Shown: positions 18,157 through 27,925 of the stretch, piece by piece
Position numbering within the stretch: position 1 is the stretch's first letter
Layout of the letters: each line of letters opens with the position of its first letter
Assembly (NCBI GenBank): GCA_015060885.1
Contig: SUXO01000020.1
Span: 1 to 37,932, forward strand
Direction of reading: 5' to 3'
Source of the DNA: Bacteroidales bacterium
GTDB taxonomy: Bacteria; Bacteroidota; Bacteroidia; Bacteroidales; Bacteroidaceae
Length of the DNA: 37,932 nt
The notes under the pieces: generated by a model
The model's database searches: none
Told to the model about the DNA's origin: nothing
What the model saw: only the letters and a program-made list of their open reading frames with translations
Translations under genes and position numbers: made by a program

Positions 18157-19242
18157 TTAGAATGTCCATTCAGCCACAACGCAAATGGTCATTATGAGCA
18201 GGTTTACAAGTCCTATGGGTACAAGATATTTCCATTCAAGCACCAGCACCTGGTCTATGCGCAGGCGCGGGAAGGTCCAGCGTATCCACATAAGCAGCCA
18301 TATCACGAAGAAGGTCTTTCCAAGCATCCACACGATGCCCGGAATGTAATCCATAACAGTGTTGAAACCCTCTAATCTCGGTATGTGGAGCGGAGCCCAG
18401 CCGCCCAGGAAAAGGGTCGATGCTATGCCGGCCACAATAAAGAGGTTCATAAACTCGGCAACATAGAAGAAACCGAAGTGCATACCCGAATATTCGGTGT
18501 GGAAACCGGCTGTCAGCTCCGACTCGGCTTCGGGCAGGTCGAACGGTGCGCGGTTCGTTTCGGCATTGCCGGCAATGAGGTATATGAAGAATGCGATGCA
18601 GGCCGGTATGTGCCCTTTGAATATGAACCACCCGTCGAGTTGCTGCTCCACAATCTCGCTTATCTGCATAGTGCCGCCAAGCACCACCATTGTGAGCATA
18701 CACAACCCCACCGACAGCTCATAGCTTATCATCTGTCCGCCGCTGCGCATTGCGCCAATCATCGAGAATTTGTTGTTGCTGCTCCATCCGGCAAGCAGAA
18801 TGCCAAGTACCCCGAACGACGATGTCGCCATAATGAAAAAGACACCTATGTTGAAGTCGAGAGCCTGCAATCCCCGTGCAAAGGGAAGGCAGCTGAATGT
18901 GAGTACCGAACTCATTACCACAATGTATGGTGCAAGGGCATATAGTATGCGGTCGGAACGCTTGATGCTTATAATCTCCTTTATGAGCATCTTGAACACA
19001 TCGGCAAAAACCTGCAACAACCCCCAGTAACCCACACGCATAGGGCCCAAGCGGCACTGGAACGCGGCACACACCTTGCGCTCCATAAATATCATTACTA
19101 TTGCTAAAACAACGTATGCGAGAACGAGGCACAGCGCAACCAATACACATTCGGTGAGTATTGCGGCCTGTTCGGGCAGGTGGCTGCGCAGCAGGTTGTC
19201 TATGGCTGTGGTTATTATGCTGAAATCCATTTGCAAATACAT
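18157..19242 (-). CDS. nuoH: Complex I subunit H (quinone-site membrane subunit)
   Basis: 361 residues from the first ATG; an alternative ATG at 19230 begins MDFSIITTAI. About eight membrane helices. Conserved elements include MIFMERKVCAAFQCRLGPMRVG, GLLQVFADVFKMLIKE, and NRAPFDLPEAESELTAGFHTEYSG, which line the quinone channel. It lies between nuoCD (16 bp) and nuoI (12 bp). Confidence 0.94.
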   Translation of the reverse strand: MYLQMDFSIITTAIDNLLRSHLPEQAAILTECVLVALCLVLAYVVLAIVMIFMERKVCAAFQCRLGPMRVGYWGLLQVFADVFKMLIKEIISIKRSDRILYALAPYIVVMSSVLTFSCLPFARGLQALDFNIGVFFIMATSSFGVLGILLAGWSSNNKFSMIGAMRSGGQMISYELSVGLCMLTMVVLGGTMQISEIVEQQLDGWFIFKGHIPACIAFFIYLIAGNAETNRAPFDLPEAESELTAGFHTEYSGMHFGFFYVAEFMNLFIVAGIASTLFLGGWAPLHIPRLEGFNTVMDYIPGIVWMLGKTFFVIWLLMWIRWTFPRLRIDQVLVLEWKYLVPIGLVNLLIMTICVVAEWTF

Positions 19243-19258
19243 TTTTAAAGAGGTTCCT

Positions 19259-20824
19259 TTATCGGTCGATGTCGGGTATCACATAGTCGAGTGTGGCACC
19301 TGTGGTTATGAGGTCGGCAATCTTGCACCCTTTAAGTATCTTGTGCATACAGGCTACAAGCGGCAGTCCCATAGAACGGAATTTCACGCGGTAGGGCTCC
19401 CGTTCGCCGTGGCTTTCGATGAACACGCCGAACTCTCCGCGCGAGCCCTCGACTGCGGCAAAAAAACGTCCTTCGGGCAGTTTTATTATGGGCTTTGTCT
19501 TCTGCTTGAACTCGCCGGCAGGTATGTTGTCGATGAGCTGTCTTATAATGCTTACCGACTCCTTTATCTCGTCTATGCGCAGGAGCATACGGTCGTAACT
19601 GTCACCGTGTGTGCGCAGTGCCTCCTTGAATTCTACTTCGCCGTATAGGGCATACGGGTGACGCTTGCGCACGTCGCAGGCCCAGCCTGCCGCGCGGCCT
19701 GTGCAACCTGTTGCGCCGTAGGATATGGCATCTTCGAGCGAGAGGGGGCTCACTCCGCGCATACGGTTCCTGGTTATTATGCAGTTTACAAAGAGGTCCT
19801 CGAACTCCTTGATCTTGTCAATCTGGTATGTGCAGTACTCCTTTACCTTGTTTTCCCATCCGGGAGTGATGTCGGCCTGTACACCACCTATTATATTATA
19901 GTTCTGAATAAGGCGGCCGCCGGTAACCTCCTCAAATATGTCGAGTATCTTTTCGCGGTCGCGGAATCCATAGATGAATGCAGTGAGGGCACCCAGGTCC
20001 ATTGCTGCGCACGAGAGCATAAGCAGGTGCGAGTCAATGCGTTGCAGTTCGTCCATTATGGTGCGCAGGTATTGGGCGCGTGGTGTAACGTCGAGCCCTA
20101 TGGCCTTTTCTATACACATACACATTGCGTGACGGTTCTGGTGGGCACTCAAATAGTCGAGCCTGTCGGTAAAGGCAAGCAACTGCGGGTAGCTTTTGCT
20201 CTCGCACAGTTTCTCAATGCCGCGATGTATGTAGCCGCAGTGGATGTCAATCTTGCGTATCTCCTCGCCTGCAAGTGCCAGACGGAAACGGAGTACTCCG
20301 TGTGTGGCCGGGTGCTGCGGGCCTATATTTATCACATACTCATCGACGTGCATAAAGTTCTCGCGCTTGGCTATGGCCTCGAACTCCTTCTCCTCCTCAA
20401 TCTCATAGGAACGCTGCAAGTCCTCGCTGGGCTCGCTTGTGAGGCGTATGGGGTTTATGGCTTCGCTGGGGTTATAATCCTTGCGCAGGGGGTATCCCAC
20501 CCAGTCGTTACGCAGGAAGAGGCGGCGCATATCGGGGTGTCCGGTGAAACGTATGCCGTAGAAGTCGTAGACCTCACGCTCATATAGCTCGGCAACTTTC
20601 CACAGGTCGCACACTGTTGGTATGGTGGGTTTCTTGCGGTCGGTCGTGCGCACGGCAATCCCTACATTCTCGTGGGTAGTGCTGTTTTCGAGCAGGTATA
20701 TTACACCCAGCCCCTCGTCGCCCCAGTCCATACCAATGAGCTCGCGCAAGAAATCCATTCCGCTGTTGCGCAACTCTTTCAGTTTGGTGCGCAGTTCCTT
20801 CTTGTCTATGAATTCGAGTTCCAT
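19259..20824 (-). CDS. nuoCD: Complex I fused subunits C and D
   Basis: 521 residues from the ATG at 20824, which overlaps the nuoB stop as TAATG; an in-frame upstream start at 20845 would lie inside nuoB and is less likely. Residues 1-115 are the NuoC (30-kDa) part with ENSTTHENVGIAVRT and RDWVGYPLRKDYNP-like end (here RNDWVGYPLRKDY). From about 135 on is NuoD (49-kDa): NIGPQHPATHGVLRF holds the conserved histidines near the quinone head group. The C/D fusion is common in several phyla including Bacteroidota. Together with NuoB it forms the quinone-reducing site. Confidence 0.94.
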   Translation of the reverse strand: MELEFIDKKELRTKLKELRNSGMDFLRELIGMDWGDEGLGVIYLLENSTTHENVGIAVRTTDRKKPTIPTVCDLWKVAELYEREVYDFYGIRFTGHPDMRRLFLRNDWVGYPLRKDYNPSEAINPIRLTSEPSEDLQRSYEIEEEKEFEAIAKRENFMHVDEYVINIGPQHPATHGVLRFRLALAGEEIRKIDIHCGYIHRGIEKLCESKSYPQLLAFTDRLDYLSAHQNRHAMCMCIEKAIGLDVTPRAQYLRTIMDELQRIDSHLLMLSCAAMDLGALTAFIYGFRDREKILDIFEEVTGGRLIQNYNIIGGVQADITPGWENKVKEYCTYQIDKIKEFEDLFVNCIITRNRMRGVSPLSLEDAISYGATGCTGRAAGWACDVRKRHPYALYGEVEFKEALRTHGDSYDRMLLRIDEIKESVSIIRQLIDNIPAGEFKQKTKPIIKLPEGRFFAAVEGSRGEFGVFIESHGEREPYRVKFRSMGLPLVACMHKILKGCKIADLITTGATLDYVIPDIDR

Positions 20825-21462
20825 TATCCTTCGCATTTTTCGCATCCCTCAACAGGAGCATTGGTTACTGTTATGGGCTCGCGGCGCACTTCGCGCGGGT
20901 CTTGCTGAATATTTTTGCCTCCGAAGAACTTTTCCACTTTCACCTTGCGTTGCAGCTGCATCATACCATAAAGAATGGCTTCGGGGCGCGGCGGGCATCC
21001 CGGTATGTAGACATCGACGGGCAAGAACTTGTCCACGCCGTTCACAACGTGGTATGAGCCCTTGAACGGGCCGCCGCTTATGGCGCAACCGCCTACCGCA
21101 ACCACATATTTGGGTTCGGCCATCTGGTCGTACAGGCGTTTAAGAACCGGCGCCATCTTGTGGGTAATTGTACCGGCTACCATTATGAGGTCGGCCTGGC
21201 GGGGGGAGTTTCTTGTCACTTCGAACCCGAAGCGGGCAAAATCGTAACGGGCAGCACCCACCGACATAAACTCTATTCCGCAACAGCTTGTGGCAAAGGT
21301 GAGCGACCATAGGGAGTTGCTGCGTCCCCAGTTTATAAGGTCGTCGAGCGCTCCAACTACAACATTGGTGCGCTCTTTGTTGAGTTCCTTTACGAGGGCT
21401 TCGAGTGTTTCGTTGTCCTTGAACTCTTCGTAGGGTATCGATTTTATAACGGGTTTTTTCAT
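20824..21462 (-). CDS. nuoB: Complex I subunit B, N2 [4Fe-4S] cluster subunit
   Basis: About 212 residues from ATG at 21462, whose ATGA overlaps the nuoA stop by four bases; a start two codons earlier at 21468 is also possible. The tandem cysteines in TSCCGIEFM with later cysteines in [12 protein letters not shown] and [12 protein letters not shown] ligate cluster N2, the last electron carrier before quinone. The C-terminus has an extra cysteine-containing end (GCEKCEG), an unusual but small extension. Overlaps on both sides show tight co-translation with nuoA and nuoCD. Confidence 0.94.
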   Translation of the reverse strand: MKKPVIKSIPYEEFKDNETLEALVKELNKERTNVVVGALDDLINWGRSNSLWSLTFATSCCGIEFMSVGAARYDFARFGFEVTRNSPRQADLIMVAGTITHKMAPVLKRLYDQMAEPKYVVAVGGCAISGGPFKGSYHVVNGVDKFLPVDVYIPGCPPRPEAILYGMMQLQRKVKVEKFFGGKNIQQDPREVRREPITVTNAPVEGCEKCEG

Positions 21463-21809
21463 TTCCATTCAAGGGCTTTTTTGCGCCAGGCATAGGCGAG
21501 GCCGAGTATGAGAATAAACATAAAGAAGAGCACTCCCACAAGAGCCTTTAAACCAAGTTCCTGTACAATGGTTGCCCAGGGGAAGAGGAACACCGCCTCA
21601 ATGTCGAACATAAGGAAGAGGATGGCGAAAAGGTAGTAACCGGCCTTGAAGTGCACCCAAGTCTCCCCCTGTGTGGGAATTCCGCATTCGTAGGACTCGC
21701 TTTTCTGCTTGTTGTATGTGCGCGGCGAAATCCACCTTGCAATCAACATTCCGGCAAAGACAAGCACCACCGATGCAATAATCATTGTGAAGAGTAGAAT
21801 GAAATTCAT
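21459..21809 (-). CDS. nuoA: Complex I subunit A
   Basis: 116 residues, three membrane helices. The conserved loop [21 protein letters not shown] contains the cysteine seen in the TMH1-2 loop of NuoA near the quinone site, followed by [17 protein letters not shown], a family hallmark. It is the first gene of the ten-gene operon nuoA-B-CD-H-I-J-K-L-M-N; no nuoE, F or G lies anywhere in the window. Confidence 0.95.
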   Translation of the reverse strand: MNFILLFTMIIASVVLVFAGMLIARWISPRTYNKQKSESYECGIPTQGETWVHFKAGYYLFAILFLMFDIEAVFLFPWATIVQELGLKALVGVLFFMFILILGLAYAWRKKALEWK

Positions 21810-21916
21810 ATATCTCCTGTTTGTTGTTTTTTATAAACTGTTTATTAAACAATTTTTTAATTTTGCTATTGCATTAAAAGATAAGCAATTTGCGGTTCTG
21901 GGCCATTGTGGCGCGG

Positions 21917-21924
21917 CAAATGTA
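21917..21924 (-). promoter_or_regulatory. Possible -7 element (TACATTTG) for the nuo operon
   Basis: On the minus strand this is a perfect TAnnTTTG, 107 bp upstream of nuoA, implying a leader of about 100 nt. No good -33 box was seen. Confidence 0.3.
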
Positions 21925-21985
21925 ACAAAAATATCCTTTGGGGTGGATGCCTTTTTTGTATAAAAATATAACAATTTTGCCACTC

Positions 21986-22762
21986 TTATCCGATAGTGGC
22001 ATCGAATATCATCATAAGTGCAAAGCCGGCCGCAAAACCAATGGTACCAATGTTGCTGTGTTTCCCGCTTTGCGACGAGGGTATAAGCTCTTCAATGACA
22101 ACATATAGCATAGCTCCTGCGGCGAAAGCAAGCAGCAATGGCATTGCGCCGGTTGCGCCTTCGAGGAAAAAGAGTGTGGCGACAGCCGCAACAGGTTCCA
22201 CAAGCCCGGAGAGTGCTCCGAACAGGAATGCCTTTCCGCGGCTCTTCCCTTCACTGCGCAACGGCATCGAAATTATGGCACCTTCGGGAATGTTCTGCAC
22301 TGCCATACCTATCGCCAGAGCCAGAGCCGCAGCAAATGTGATGGTTCCGCTCCCGTCGCCGATTCCGGCAAACACCACTCCCACAGCCATGCCTTCGGGT
22401 ATGTTGTGCAGTGCCACGGCAAGCATCATCTTGGTGGAGCGGGGCAGAGCCGAGCGCGGCCCTTCGGGCTGGTTGTCCTCGATGTGCTGGTGCGGTATAA
22501 AGGTGTCGAGCGCAAGCAGGAACCCCATACCCACAATAAAGCCTATGATTACCGGTGCGGCTTCTTGCAGTGAACTGCTGCCCGTCTGTTCCAGTGCCGG
22601 CTGCAAAAGCGACCAGAAACTTGCAGCCACCATTACACCCGATGCAAAGCCAAGCATCGCCTTGTTGGTGAAATCGGAAATCCTGTCGCGCACAAGGAAT
22701 ACCATTGCTGCGCCTATCGTTGTGCCCAAAAGGGGCACGGTGAGTCCTGTGAGTAGTTCCAT
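21986..22762 (-). CDS. ZIP-family divalent metal transporter (ZupT-like)
   Basis: 258 residues with about eight hydrophobic helices. The signature HNIPEGMAVGVVFAG in a central helix and VQNIPEGAIISMPL in the next provide the His/Asn/Glu metal ligands of the ZIP channel; the loop HQHIEDNQPEGP between helices is histidine-bearing, as is usual in ZIPs. It most likely imports zinc, perhaps iron or manganese. It is monocistronic, downstream of and in line with its own promoter region shared divergently with purL. Confidence 0.88.
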   Translation of the reverse strand: MELLTGLTVPLLGTTIGAAMVFLVRDRISDFTNKAMLGFASGVMVAASFWSLLQPALEQTGSSSLQEAAPVIIGFIVGMGFLLALDTFIPHQHIEDNQPEGPRSALPRSTKMMLAVALHNIPEGMAVGVVFAGIGDGSGTITFAAALALAIGMAVQNIPEGAIISMPLRSEGKSRGKAFLFGALSGLVEPVAAVATLFFLEGATGAMPLLLAFAAGAMLYVVIEELIPSSQSGKHSNIGTIGFAAGFALMMIFDATIG

Positions 22763-22994
22763 AATCTAAAATATGTTTATGCGCAAAATTATGCATTATT
22801 TTTTATAACAACTCCATTGGGCCTGCTGTTTTTGCAAGGAAATATATCGTTTTGCCGGGCTCCCGAATAAATTTTAAAGAAATTTAAACAGTTTCCAAAA
22901 TCGTATCTCAAAGATTGTTTGAAATCCGTTTTTTGTTACTATCTTCGCGTGTTGTAAACACAGAATGCAAACAATAAAAATATAAAACCGGTTT
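22763..22994. other. Divergent promoter region between the ZIP transporter and purL
   Basis: 232 bp with no gene. It holds the purL promoter candidate and a 21-bp segment (22878-22898) that recurs exactly in the nuoK-nuoL gap. No PurR-type box or purine riboswitch was recognised by eye. Confidence 0.6.
22918..22947 (+). promoter_or_regulatory. Bacteroidota-type promoter of purL
   Basis: TTTG at 22918-22921, an 18-bp spacer and TATCTTCG at 22940-22947 match the -33/-7 consensus. The start codon is 48 bp downstream. Confidence 0.6.
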
Positions 22995-25900
22995 ATGATC
23001 TATTTTTTCAGTACCCCCGGCCGTACGGTTGTTGCAACCGAGGCTGCAAGTGCACTGCAAGCACAAGATATTGAGAAACTATGTTGGTTGTACGGCGAAG
23101 CCGCACTCATAGAGGGTGAGCAGGTCGAAGGCTTTTTTGTGGGCCCCCGCCGCGAAATGATTACCCCGTGGAGTACAAATGCTGTTGAGATTACCCAGAA
23201 TATGGGACTCGGCGGCATTCTTCGTATAGAGGAGTATTTTGCCGTTAATGACGAGAATGCCGAGTACGACCCCATGTTGCAGCGTATGTACAAAGGGCTC
23301 GACCAGCAGATTTTCAAGGTAGACATCGAGCCCCGTCCCATCGAATTCATCGAGGACCTCGACAGCTATAACGAGCAGGAGGGCCTTGCCCTGTCGAAGG
23401 AGGAAATCGACTACTTGCACCGTGTCGAGGGCGAGCTCGGCCGTAAACTCACCGACAGCGAGGTGTTCGGCTTTGCGCAGATAAACTCGGAGCACTGCCG
23501 TCATAAGATATTCGGCGGAACATTCATTATCGATGGCGAAGAGATGCCCTCGTCGCTATTCGCAATGATTAAACGCACCACCAACGAAAACCGCAACAGC
23601 ATAATTTCGGCCTACAAGGATAACGTGGCCTTTGCGCAAGGTCCCGTTGTGGAGCAGTTCGCCCCCGCCGACCACTCGATGCCCGACTATTTCGTCATAA
23701 AGGACATTGAAACCGTAATATCACTGAAAGCCGAAACACATAACTTCCCCACAACGGTGGAGCCCTTCAATGGCGCATCCACAGGAACCGGCGGTGAGAT
23801 ACGCGACCGTATGGGTGGCGGTAAGGGCTCCTGGCCCATTGCCGGTACAGCGGTCTATATGACATCGTATCCCCGTACATACGACGACCGCAAGTGGGAA
23901 GATATCCTCCCCGTGCGCAAGTGGCTCTATCAGACTCCCGAACAGATACTTATAAAGGCATCGAACGGAGCCTCGGACTTCGGTAACAAGTTCGGCCAGC
24001 CGCTCATCTGCGGTTCGGTGCTCACGTTTGAACACAAGGAGAATAACGAGGTATACGGTTACGACAAGGTTATTATGCTTGCCGGCGGTGTGGGCTACGG
24101 TACACGCCGCGACTGCCTCAAAGGAACCCCCGAAAAGGGCAACAAGGTCATTGTGATGGGTGGCGACAACTACCGCATCGGTCTTGGTGGCGGTTCTGTT
24201 TCGTCGGTCGACACAGGCCGTTACTCGTCGGGCATTGAGCTCAACGCCGTGCAGCGTGCCAATGCCGAAATGCAGAAACGCGCCTACAATGTGGTGCGCG
24301 CACTATGCGAAGACGACACCAACCCCGTAGTATCCATACACGACCACGGCTCGGCAGGCCACGTGAACTGCCTCTCGGAACTCGTGGAGGAGTGCGGCGG
24401 TCTTATAGATATGTCGGCTCTTCCCGTGGGCGACAAGACACTCTCGGCAAAGGAGATTATAGCCAACGAGTCACAGGAGCGTATGGGCTTGCTCATTAAA
24501 GAGGATGCCATTGAATATGTGAAACGTGTAGCCGACCGCGAGCGTGCTCCCATGTATGTTGTGGGTGAAACGACAGGCGATGCCCGTTTCGCCTTCGAGC
24601 AGGCCGACGGCAAACGTCCTTTCGACCTCTCGGTGAGCCAGATGTTCGGCTCTTCGCCCAAGACATATATGATTGACAAGACAGTGGAACGCCACTACAA
24701 GGATGCCGTTTACAGCGAAGACAAGATAGAGGAGTACCTCACCGATGTGCTCCGCCTCGAAGCCGTTGCCTGCAAGGATTGGCTCACAAACAAGGTGGAC
24801 CGCTCTGTAACAGGCAAGATAGCCCGTCAGCAGTGCCAGGGCGAAATTCAGTTGCCTTTGAGCGACTGCGGCGTGGTAACGCTCGACTATCGTGGCAAGA
24901 AGGGTATTGCAACATCTATCGGTCACGCGCCCCAGGCTGCGCTTGCATCGCCTGCAAAGGGTTCGGTGCTTGCCGTGTCGGAGGCACTCACAAATATTGT
25001 GCTTGCTCCCCTTGCCAACGGAATAAAGACACTCTCGTTGAGTGCCAACTGGATGTGGCCCTGCCGCTCACAAGAGGGCGAGGATGCCCGTCTGTACCGT
25101 GGCGTTGAGGCTTTGTCCGACTTCTGCTGCGCTCTCAAAATAAATGTCCCCACAGGAAAGGACTCTTTGTCAATGACACAGAAATACCCCGACGGCACAA
25201 AGGTGATAAGCCCGGGCACTGTAATAGTATCGGCCGGCGGCGAGGTTTCCGATGTCCGCAAGGTTGTGTCGCCCGTGATGGTCAATGAACCCAAGAGCTC
25301 GTTCTACCACATCGATTTCAGTTTCGACAACCTGCGTCTTGGCGGCTCGGCATTTGCGCAATCGCTCAACTGCATAGGTGACGATGTTCCCACAGTGCAG
25401 AATCCCGAATATTTTGCCGAGGCTTTCGATGCCGTGCAGAAACTGGTGAACGAGGGCATTATACTCGCCGGTCACGACATTTCGGCCGGTGGTCTCATAA
25501 CCACCCTGCTCGAAATGTGTTTTGCTAACACCACAGGCGGTATGGAAATAGACCTCAACCAGATAGCCGAAAAGGATATTGTGAAACTGCTGTTTGCCGA
25601 AAACCCTGCGCTTGTAATTCAGGTAGCCGACAAGGATAAGTGCCGTATGCAGGGCATTCTCGACGATGCAGGCATCTGTTTCGTGAAGATTGGTGCTCCC
25701 ACCACAAAACGCCACATTGCCGTTACGAAAGAGAAACGCACACGCCTCTTCGACATCGACCACTACCGCGATGTCTGGTACGACAGTTCATATCTTATGG
25801 ACCGCAAGCAGAGCTTCAATGGCTGTGCCGACGAGCGTTTGAAGAATTACAAGAACCAGCCTTTGCGCTACCGTATGCCTGCGCAGTTCAATGGAAAACT

Positions 25901-26696
25901 TGCCGCCTATGGAATGTCGGCCGACCGTCGTGAGAAATCGGGCGTTCGTGCAGCCATCATCCGTGAGAAGGGTACCAACGGCGAGCGCGAAATGGCCTAT
26001 GCAATGTATCTTGCAGGGTTCGATGTAAAGGATGTTACAATGACCGACCTCATCAGCGGCCGTGAGACACTCGACGAGGTGAACTTCATCGTGTTCTGCG
26101 GCGGTTTCTCCAACTCCGACGTGCTCGGCTCGGCCAAAGGATGGGCAGGCGGTTTCCTCTATAACCCTGCTGCAAAAGCAGCACTCGACCGTTTCTATGC
26201 ACGCGAGGATACCCTCTCGCTCGGTATCTGCAACGGTTGCCAGCTTATGATGGAGCTTAACCTCATAAATCCCGCTCACGAGCAGCGCGGATATATGCGC
26301 CACAACAACTCGCACAAGTTCGAGTCGTCGTTCGTTGGCGTGAATGTGCCCGAAAACAACAGCGTGCTCTTCGGCTCACTGTCGAACAGCCGTCTTGGCG
26401 TTTGGGTGGCTCACGGCGAGGGTAAGTTCGACCTTCCTTATGCCGAAGATAAATACAACATCGTGGCACGCTATGCTTACAGCGACTATCCTGCCAACCC
26501 CAACGGCTCGGCCTACGATGTTGCGGCACTTGCAAGTGCCGACGGCCGTCACGTGGCAATGATGCCTCACCCCGAACGTGCCATCTTCCCCTGGCAGTGT
26601 GCAACCTATCCCGCTGCGCACATCAATGACGATGTAACTCCCTGGATTGAGATTTTCCGCAACGCATATATGTGGGTGGCCGAAAAGACCAAATAA
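22995..26696 (+). CDS. purL: Phosphoribosylformylglycinamidine synthase, large single-chain form
   Basis: 1233 residues, the usual length of the one-chain PurL of proteobacteria, Bacteroidota and eukaryotes. It makes FGAM from FGAR, glutamine and ATP in purine synthesis (step 4). Order of domains: PurS-like N-terminal region (about 1-140), linker with the HCRHKIF motif (QINSEHCRHKIFGGTF), first AIRS-type half with ETHNFPTTVEPFNGASTGTGGEIRD, second half, and a class I glutaminase from about 960. The glutaminase triad is visible: Cys1079 in LGICNGCQ and His1192/Glu1194 in MMPHPERAIFPW. It is transcribed alone and ends at the hairpin 26716-26745. Confidence 0.97.
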   Translation: MIYFFSTPGRTVVATEAASALQAQDIEKLCWLYGEAALIEGEQVEGFFVGPRREMITPWSTNAVEITQNMGLGGILRIEEYFAVNDENAEYDPMLQRMYKGLDQQIFKVDIEPRPIEFIEDLDSYNEQEGLALSKEEIDYLHRVEGELGRKLTDSEVFGFAQINSEHCRHKIFGGTFIIDGEEMPSSLFAMIKRTTNENRNSIISAYKDNVAFAQGPVVEQFAPADHSMPDYFVIKDIETVISLKAETHNFPTTVEPFNGASTGTGGEIRDRMGGGKGSWPIAGTAVYMTSYPRTYDDRKWEDILPVRKWLYQTPEQILIKASNGASDFGNKFGQPLICGSVLTFEHKENNEVYGYDKVIMLAGGVGYGTRRDCLKGTPEKGNKVIVMGGDNYRIGLGGGSVSSVDTGRYSSGIELNAVQRANAEMQKRAYNVVRALCEDDTNPVVSIHDHGSAGHVNCLSELVEECGGLIDMSALPVGDKTLSAKEIIANESQERMGLLIKEDAIEYVKRVADRERAPMYVVGETTGDARFAFEQADGKRPFDLSVSQMFGSSPKTYMIDKTVERHYKDAVYSEDKIEEYLTDVLRLEAVACKDWLTNKVDRSVTGKIARQQCQGEIQLPLSDCGVVTLDYRGKKGIATSIGHAPQAALASPAKGSVLAVSEALTNIVLAPLANGIKTLSLSANWMWPCRSQEGEDARLYRGVEALSDFCCALKINVPTGKDSLSMTQKYPDGTKVISPGTVIVSAGGEVSDVRKVVSPVMVNEPKSSFYHIDFSFDNLRLGGSAFAQSLNCIGDDVPTVQNPEYFAEAFDAVQKLVNEGIILAGHDISAGGLITTLLEMCFANTTGGMEIDLNQIAEKDIVKLLFAENPALVIQVADKDKCRMQGILDDAGICFVKIGAPTTKRHIAVTKEKRTRLFDIDHYRDVWYDSSYLMDRKQSFNGCADERLKNYKNQPLRYRMPAQFNGKLAAYGMSADRREKSGVRAAIIREKGTNGEREMAYAMYLAGFDVKDVTMTDLISGRETLDEVNFIVFCGGFSNSDVLGSAKGWAGGFLYNPAAKAALDRFYAREDTLSLGICNGCQLMMELNLINPAHEQRGYMRHNNSHKFESSFVGVNVPENNSVLFGSLSNSRLGVWVAHGEGKFDLPYAEDKYNIVARYAYSDYPANPNGSAYDVAALASADGRHVAMMPHPERAIFPWQCATYPAAHINDDVTPWIEIFRNAYMWVAEKTK

Positions 26697-26715
26697 AAAG
26701 GAAAAAGTGTTTGTG

Positions 26716-26750
26716 AGAGGCTGTCTGCAATCGCCGGCAGCCTCTTTATA
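26716..26750 (+). terminator. Terminator after purL
   Basis: AGAGGCTG (26716-26723) pairs with CAGCCTCT (26738-26745), with a GC-rich 14-base loop, then TTATATAT. It lies 20 bp after the purL stop and 18 bp before chrA1, so some read-through into the transporter genes is possible. Confidence 0.6.
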
Positions 26751-26767
26751 TATCCCAAAGCAGTATA

Positions 26768-27313
26768 ATGAACATAGGGCTTTTTAAACTCTTCATCACA
26801 TTCTTTAAGCTGGGGCTTTTTACCATAGGCGGCGGTTATGTGATGATACCTTTGATTGAACGTGAAGTTGTCGACAAGTATGGCTGGCTCGAACGCCGCG
26901 ACTTCGTCGACCTGCTTGCCGTGGCGCAGTCGGCACCCGGAGTGCTTGCCGTGAATATGTCCATTTTCGTGGGCTATAAGCTGCGTGGCGTGCGTGGCTC
27001 AGTGGCGGCAGCCGTGGGCAATGTAATCCCCTCGGTGGTTATAATACTGCTCATTGCTCTCTTTTTCAACCGTTTCCGTGAATACGAAGTGGTCAATAAT
27101 GTATTTATGGGAATACGCCCGGCTGTGGTGGCATTGATAGCCTCACCGGTATTTTCGGTGGCAAAGAGCGCGAAGGTGGGGTGGATCAATGCGTGGATAC
27201 CGGTGCTGTCGGCCCTGCTCATAGTGGCCTATGGCGTTTCTCCTGTTTATATAATCCTTGCTGCGGGTGTGGGCGGTTTCCTTTGGGGTAAAGTGAAAGG
27301 AGGCAGTGTATGA
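26768..27313 (+). CDS. chrA: Chromate transporter family protein, first half
   Basis: 181 residues, one CHR domain with about six membrane helices. The N-terminal FFKLGLFTIGGGYVMIPLIEREVV and VAQSAPGVLAVNMS are the CHR signature. In two-gene (short-chain) systems two ~190-residue halves are both needed and insert with opposite topology. Known members export chromate; others are general anion carriers, so the substrate is uncertain. The stop overlaps the next start as ATGA, showing coupled translation. A 19-bp piece of this gene (26911-26929) reappears at 30026-30044. Confidence 0.88.
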   Translation: MNIGLFKLFITFFKLGLFTIGGGYVMIPLIEREVVDKYGWLERRDFVDLLAVAQSAPGVLAVNMSIFVGYKLRGVRGSVAAAVGNVIPSVVIILLIALFFNRFREYEVVNNVFMGIRPAVVALIASPVFSVAKSAKVGWINAWIPVLSALLIVAYGVSPVYIILAAGVGGFLWGKVKGGSV

Positions 27314-27897
27314 TAATTCTGTTGGAACTCTTTTACACCTTCATAAAGGTGGGGCTCTTCTCCTTTGGCGGCGGTTACGGAATGTTGTCGGTGATACAGG
27401 GCGAGATTGTGACGCGCCACGCCTGGCTCACAAGTACCGAATTTGTGGATATTGTGGCTGTGAGCCAGATGACTCCCGGTCCCATAGGCATAAACTCGGC
27501 CACGTATGTCGGTTACACGGCTGCAATGAATGCCACGGGCTCGCCGGCAGTGGCGGTGGCCGGTTCATTGCTTGCCTCGTTGGCTGTTATGTTGCCTTCG
27601 TTTGTGATAATGCTCACTATAAGCCGTTACTTTATGAAGTACTGTAAGCATCCGTTGGTGGAATCGGTCTTTAATTTTCTGCGTCCGGCAGTTGTGGGGC
27701 TTATTGCATCGGCAGCCTTGCTGCTTATGACCGAAGAGAATTTCGGTTCTCCCACAAAGGATACGGTGCAGTTTGTTGTGAGCCTTCTGCTCTTTGTTGC
27801 TGCCTTTGTTGCTGCAAAGTGGTTCAAGGTGAGCCCCATTCTCATTGTGGTTGCCTGCGGTGCAGCCGGCGGGTTGTTCTATGGCCTGTTCTGTTAG
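27310..27897 (+). CDS. chrA: Chromate transporter family protein, second half
   Basis: 195 residues, a second CHR domain: FIKVGLFSFGGGYGMLSVIQGEIV and VSQMTPGPIGINSATYVGY. It is the partner of the preceding gene, overlapping it by four bases. About six membrane helices, with a hydrophobic C-terminus ending GAAGGLFYGLFC. The last 24 bp-scale segment of the gene (27862-27885) is copied at 30041-30064. It converges with the small gene at 27926. Confidence 0.88.
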   Translation: MIILLELFYTFIKVGLFSFGGGYGMLSVIQGEIVTRHAWLTSTEFVDIVAVSQMTPGPIGINSATYVGYTAAMNATGSPAVAVAGSLLASLAVMLPSFVIMLTISRYFMKYCKHPLVESVFNFLRPAVVGLIASAALLLMTEENFGSPTKDTVQFVVSLLLFVAAFVAAKWFKVSPILIVVACGAAGGLFYGLFC

Positions 27898-27925
27898 ATG
27901 TTAATGGCTGCCGTAGCAAGCCATA

